The notes under the pieces: model-generated
The model's input: the letters and a program-made list of their open reading frames with translations, nothing else
What the model was told of the DNA's origin: nothing
The model's database searches: none
Made by a program: the position numbers and the translations under genes
Origin: Myxococcales bacterium
GTDB lineage: Bacteria > Myxococcota_C > UBA6777
Direction of reading: 5' to 3'
NCBI GenBank assembly: GCA_027005175.1
Contig: JALTMC010000201.1
Span: 1-6,608 of the forward strand
Length of the DNA: 6,608 bases
Shown here: positions 6,299 through 6,608 of the stretch, in pieces
How the letters are laid out: each line of letters starts with the position of its first letter
Numbering within the stretch: position 1 is the first letter of the stretch

Positions 6299-6608
6299 AA
6301 AAAACCCCAAATTCGCAAGATTGAAACAAAACTTCCACAAAGAGAGAGAGGAAACATAGCAGAAAGTCAAGCATCTGAAAATCAGGAAGAGAGAAAAAAT
6401 GCCCCGGAATGTTCGCCTCCATGGTGTTGAAAGAAACAAGAGGAGATACACCGATTTCAAACAGGGAGGCGACTCTCCCCCGATAACGTGATATAAGCTC
6501 AAAGGTTGGAAGGCCCCTGCCGAAAAACAGATGGCCCGATACCCAAGATCCTGTGAGAGTAAAAAAGAGAGATATGAATCCAAAAACCAAAAGTCGATTG
6601 ATACAAGT
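6299..6608. other. Upstream region of the large lipoprotein, no convincing gene
   Basis: The minus-strand frame of the lipoprotein stays open from 6299 to the window edge, but contains no ATG and only a TTG at 6583. The encoded stretch is a run of aromatic, Ser and Cys residues that would bury the clear lipoprotein signal, so I read it as untranslated. GGGG six bases before the ATG at 6298 is the only ribosome-binding candidate and is weak. An eight-base inverted repeat TCGCCTCC (6413-6420) / GGAGGCGA (6465-6472) could fold the leader, and GGGAG/CTCCC (6464-6468 with 6475-6479) competes with it. No clear promoter was recognised. Confidence 0.5.

Noticed and set aside
6299-6583. Ninety-five-residue N-terminal extension of the large lipoprotein from a TTG at 6583
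   Set aside because: The lipoprotein signal starts at the ATG at 6298 and would be internal; the extension has no recognisable domain.

Overview
The window carries three genes, all on the minus strand, with upstream at the right-hand end. From right to left they are: a 992-residue lipoprotein (6298 to 3320), a 323-residue exported monoheme c-type cytochrome (3161 to 2190), and a very cysteine-rich lipoprotein (2016 to 1) that runs off the left edge. Nothing on the plus strand looks like a gene. I saw no RNA genes, CRISPR arrays, insertion sequences or phage genes.

The protein types suggest a Gram-negative bacterium from the Myxococcota / former Deltaproteobacteria group. These types are lipoproteins with MopE-type metal-binding motifs, 'C-P-x-C-Y...G-V-G-x-C' preambles, HYDIN/ASH-like beta-sandwich repeats, and a terminal ThuA/glutamine-amidotransferase-like domain. 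Base composition looks close to balanced by eye, so this is not a typical very GC-rich myxobacterium. The lineage assignment is an inference from protein style only.

Region by region: 6299-6608 has no convincing gene, although the frame of the downstream lipoprotein stays open through it. 3320-6298 encodes six tandem modules of about 108 residues, then a carboxypeptidase-regulatory-like domain, then a C-terminal amidotransferase-like domain with a candidate Cys nucleophile. 3162-3319 is a short spacer with a direct repeat and small hairpins. 2190-3161 encodes the cytochrome, whose mature part is extraordinarily basic. 2017-2189 is a second spacer with a candidate promoter and a hairpin. 1-2016 encodes the cysteine-rich lipoprotein with four and a half tandem 51-residue MopE-type repeats, two of them nearly identical at DNA level, followed by a Gly-rich tail.

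All three products carry export signals, so the cluster is about the cell envelope or cell surface. The spacers of roughly 160-170 bp leave it open whether the genes are one transcript or three. A cytochrome next to a MopE-motif protein recalls the MopE / surface cytochrome arrangement of Methylococcus, but no shared function can be shown from this sequence.
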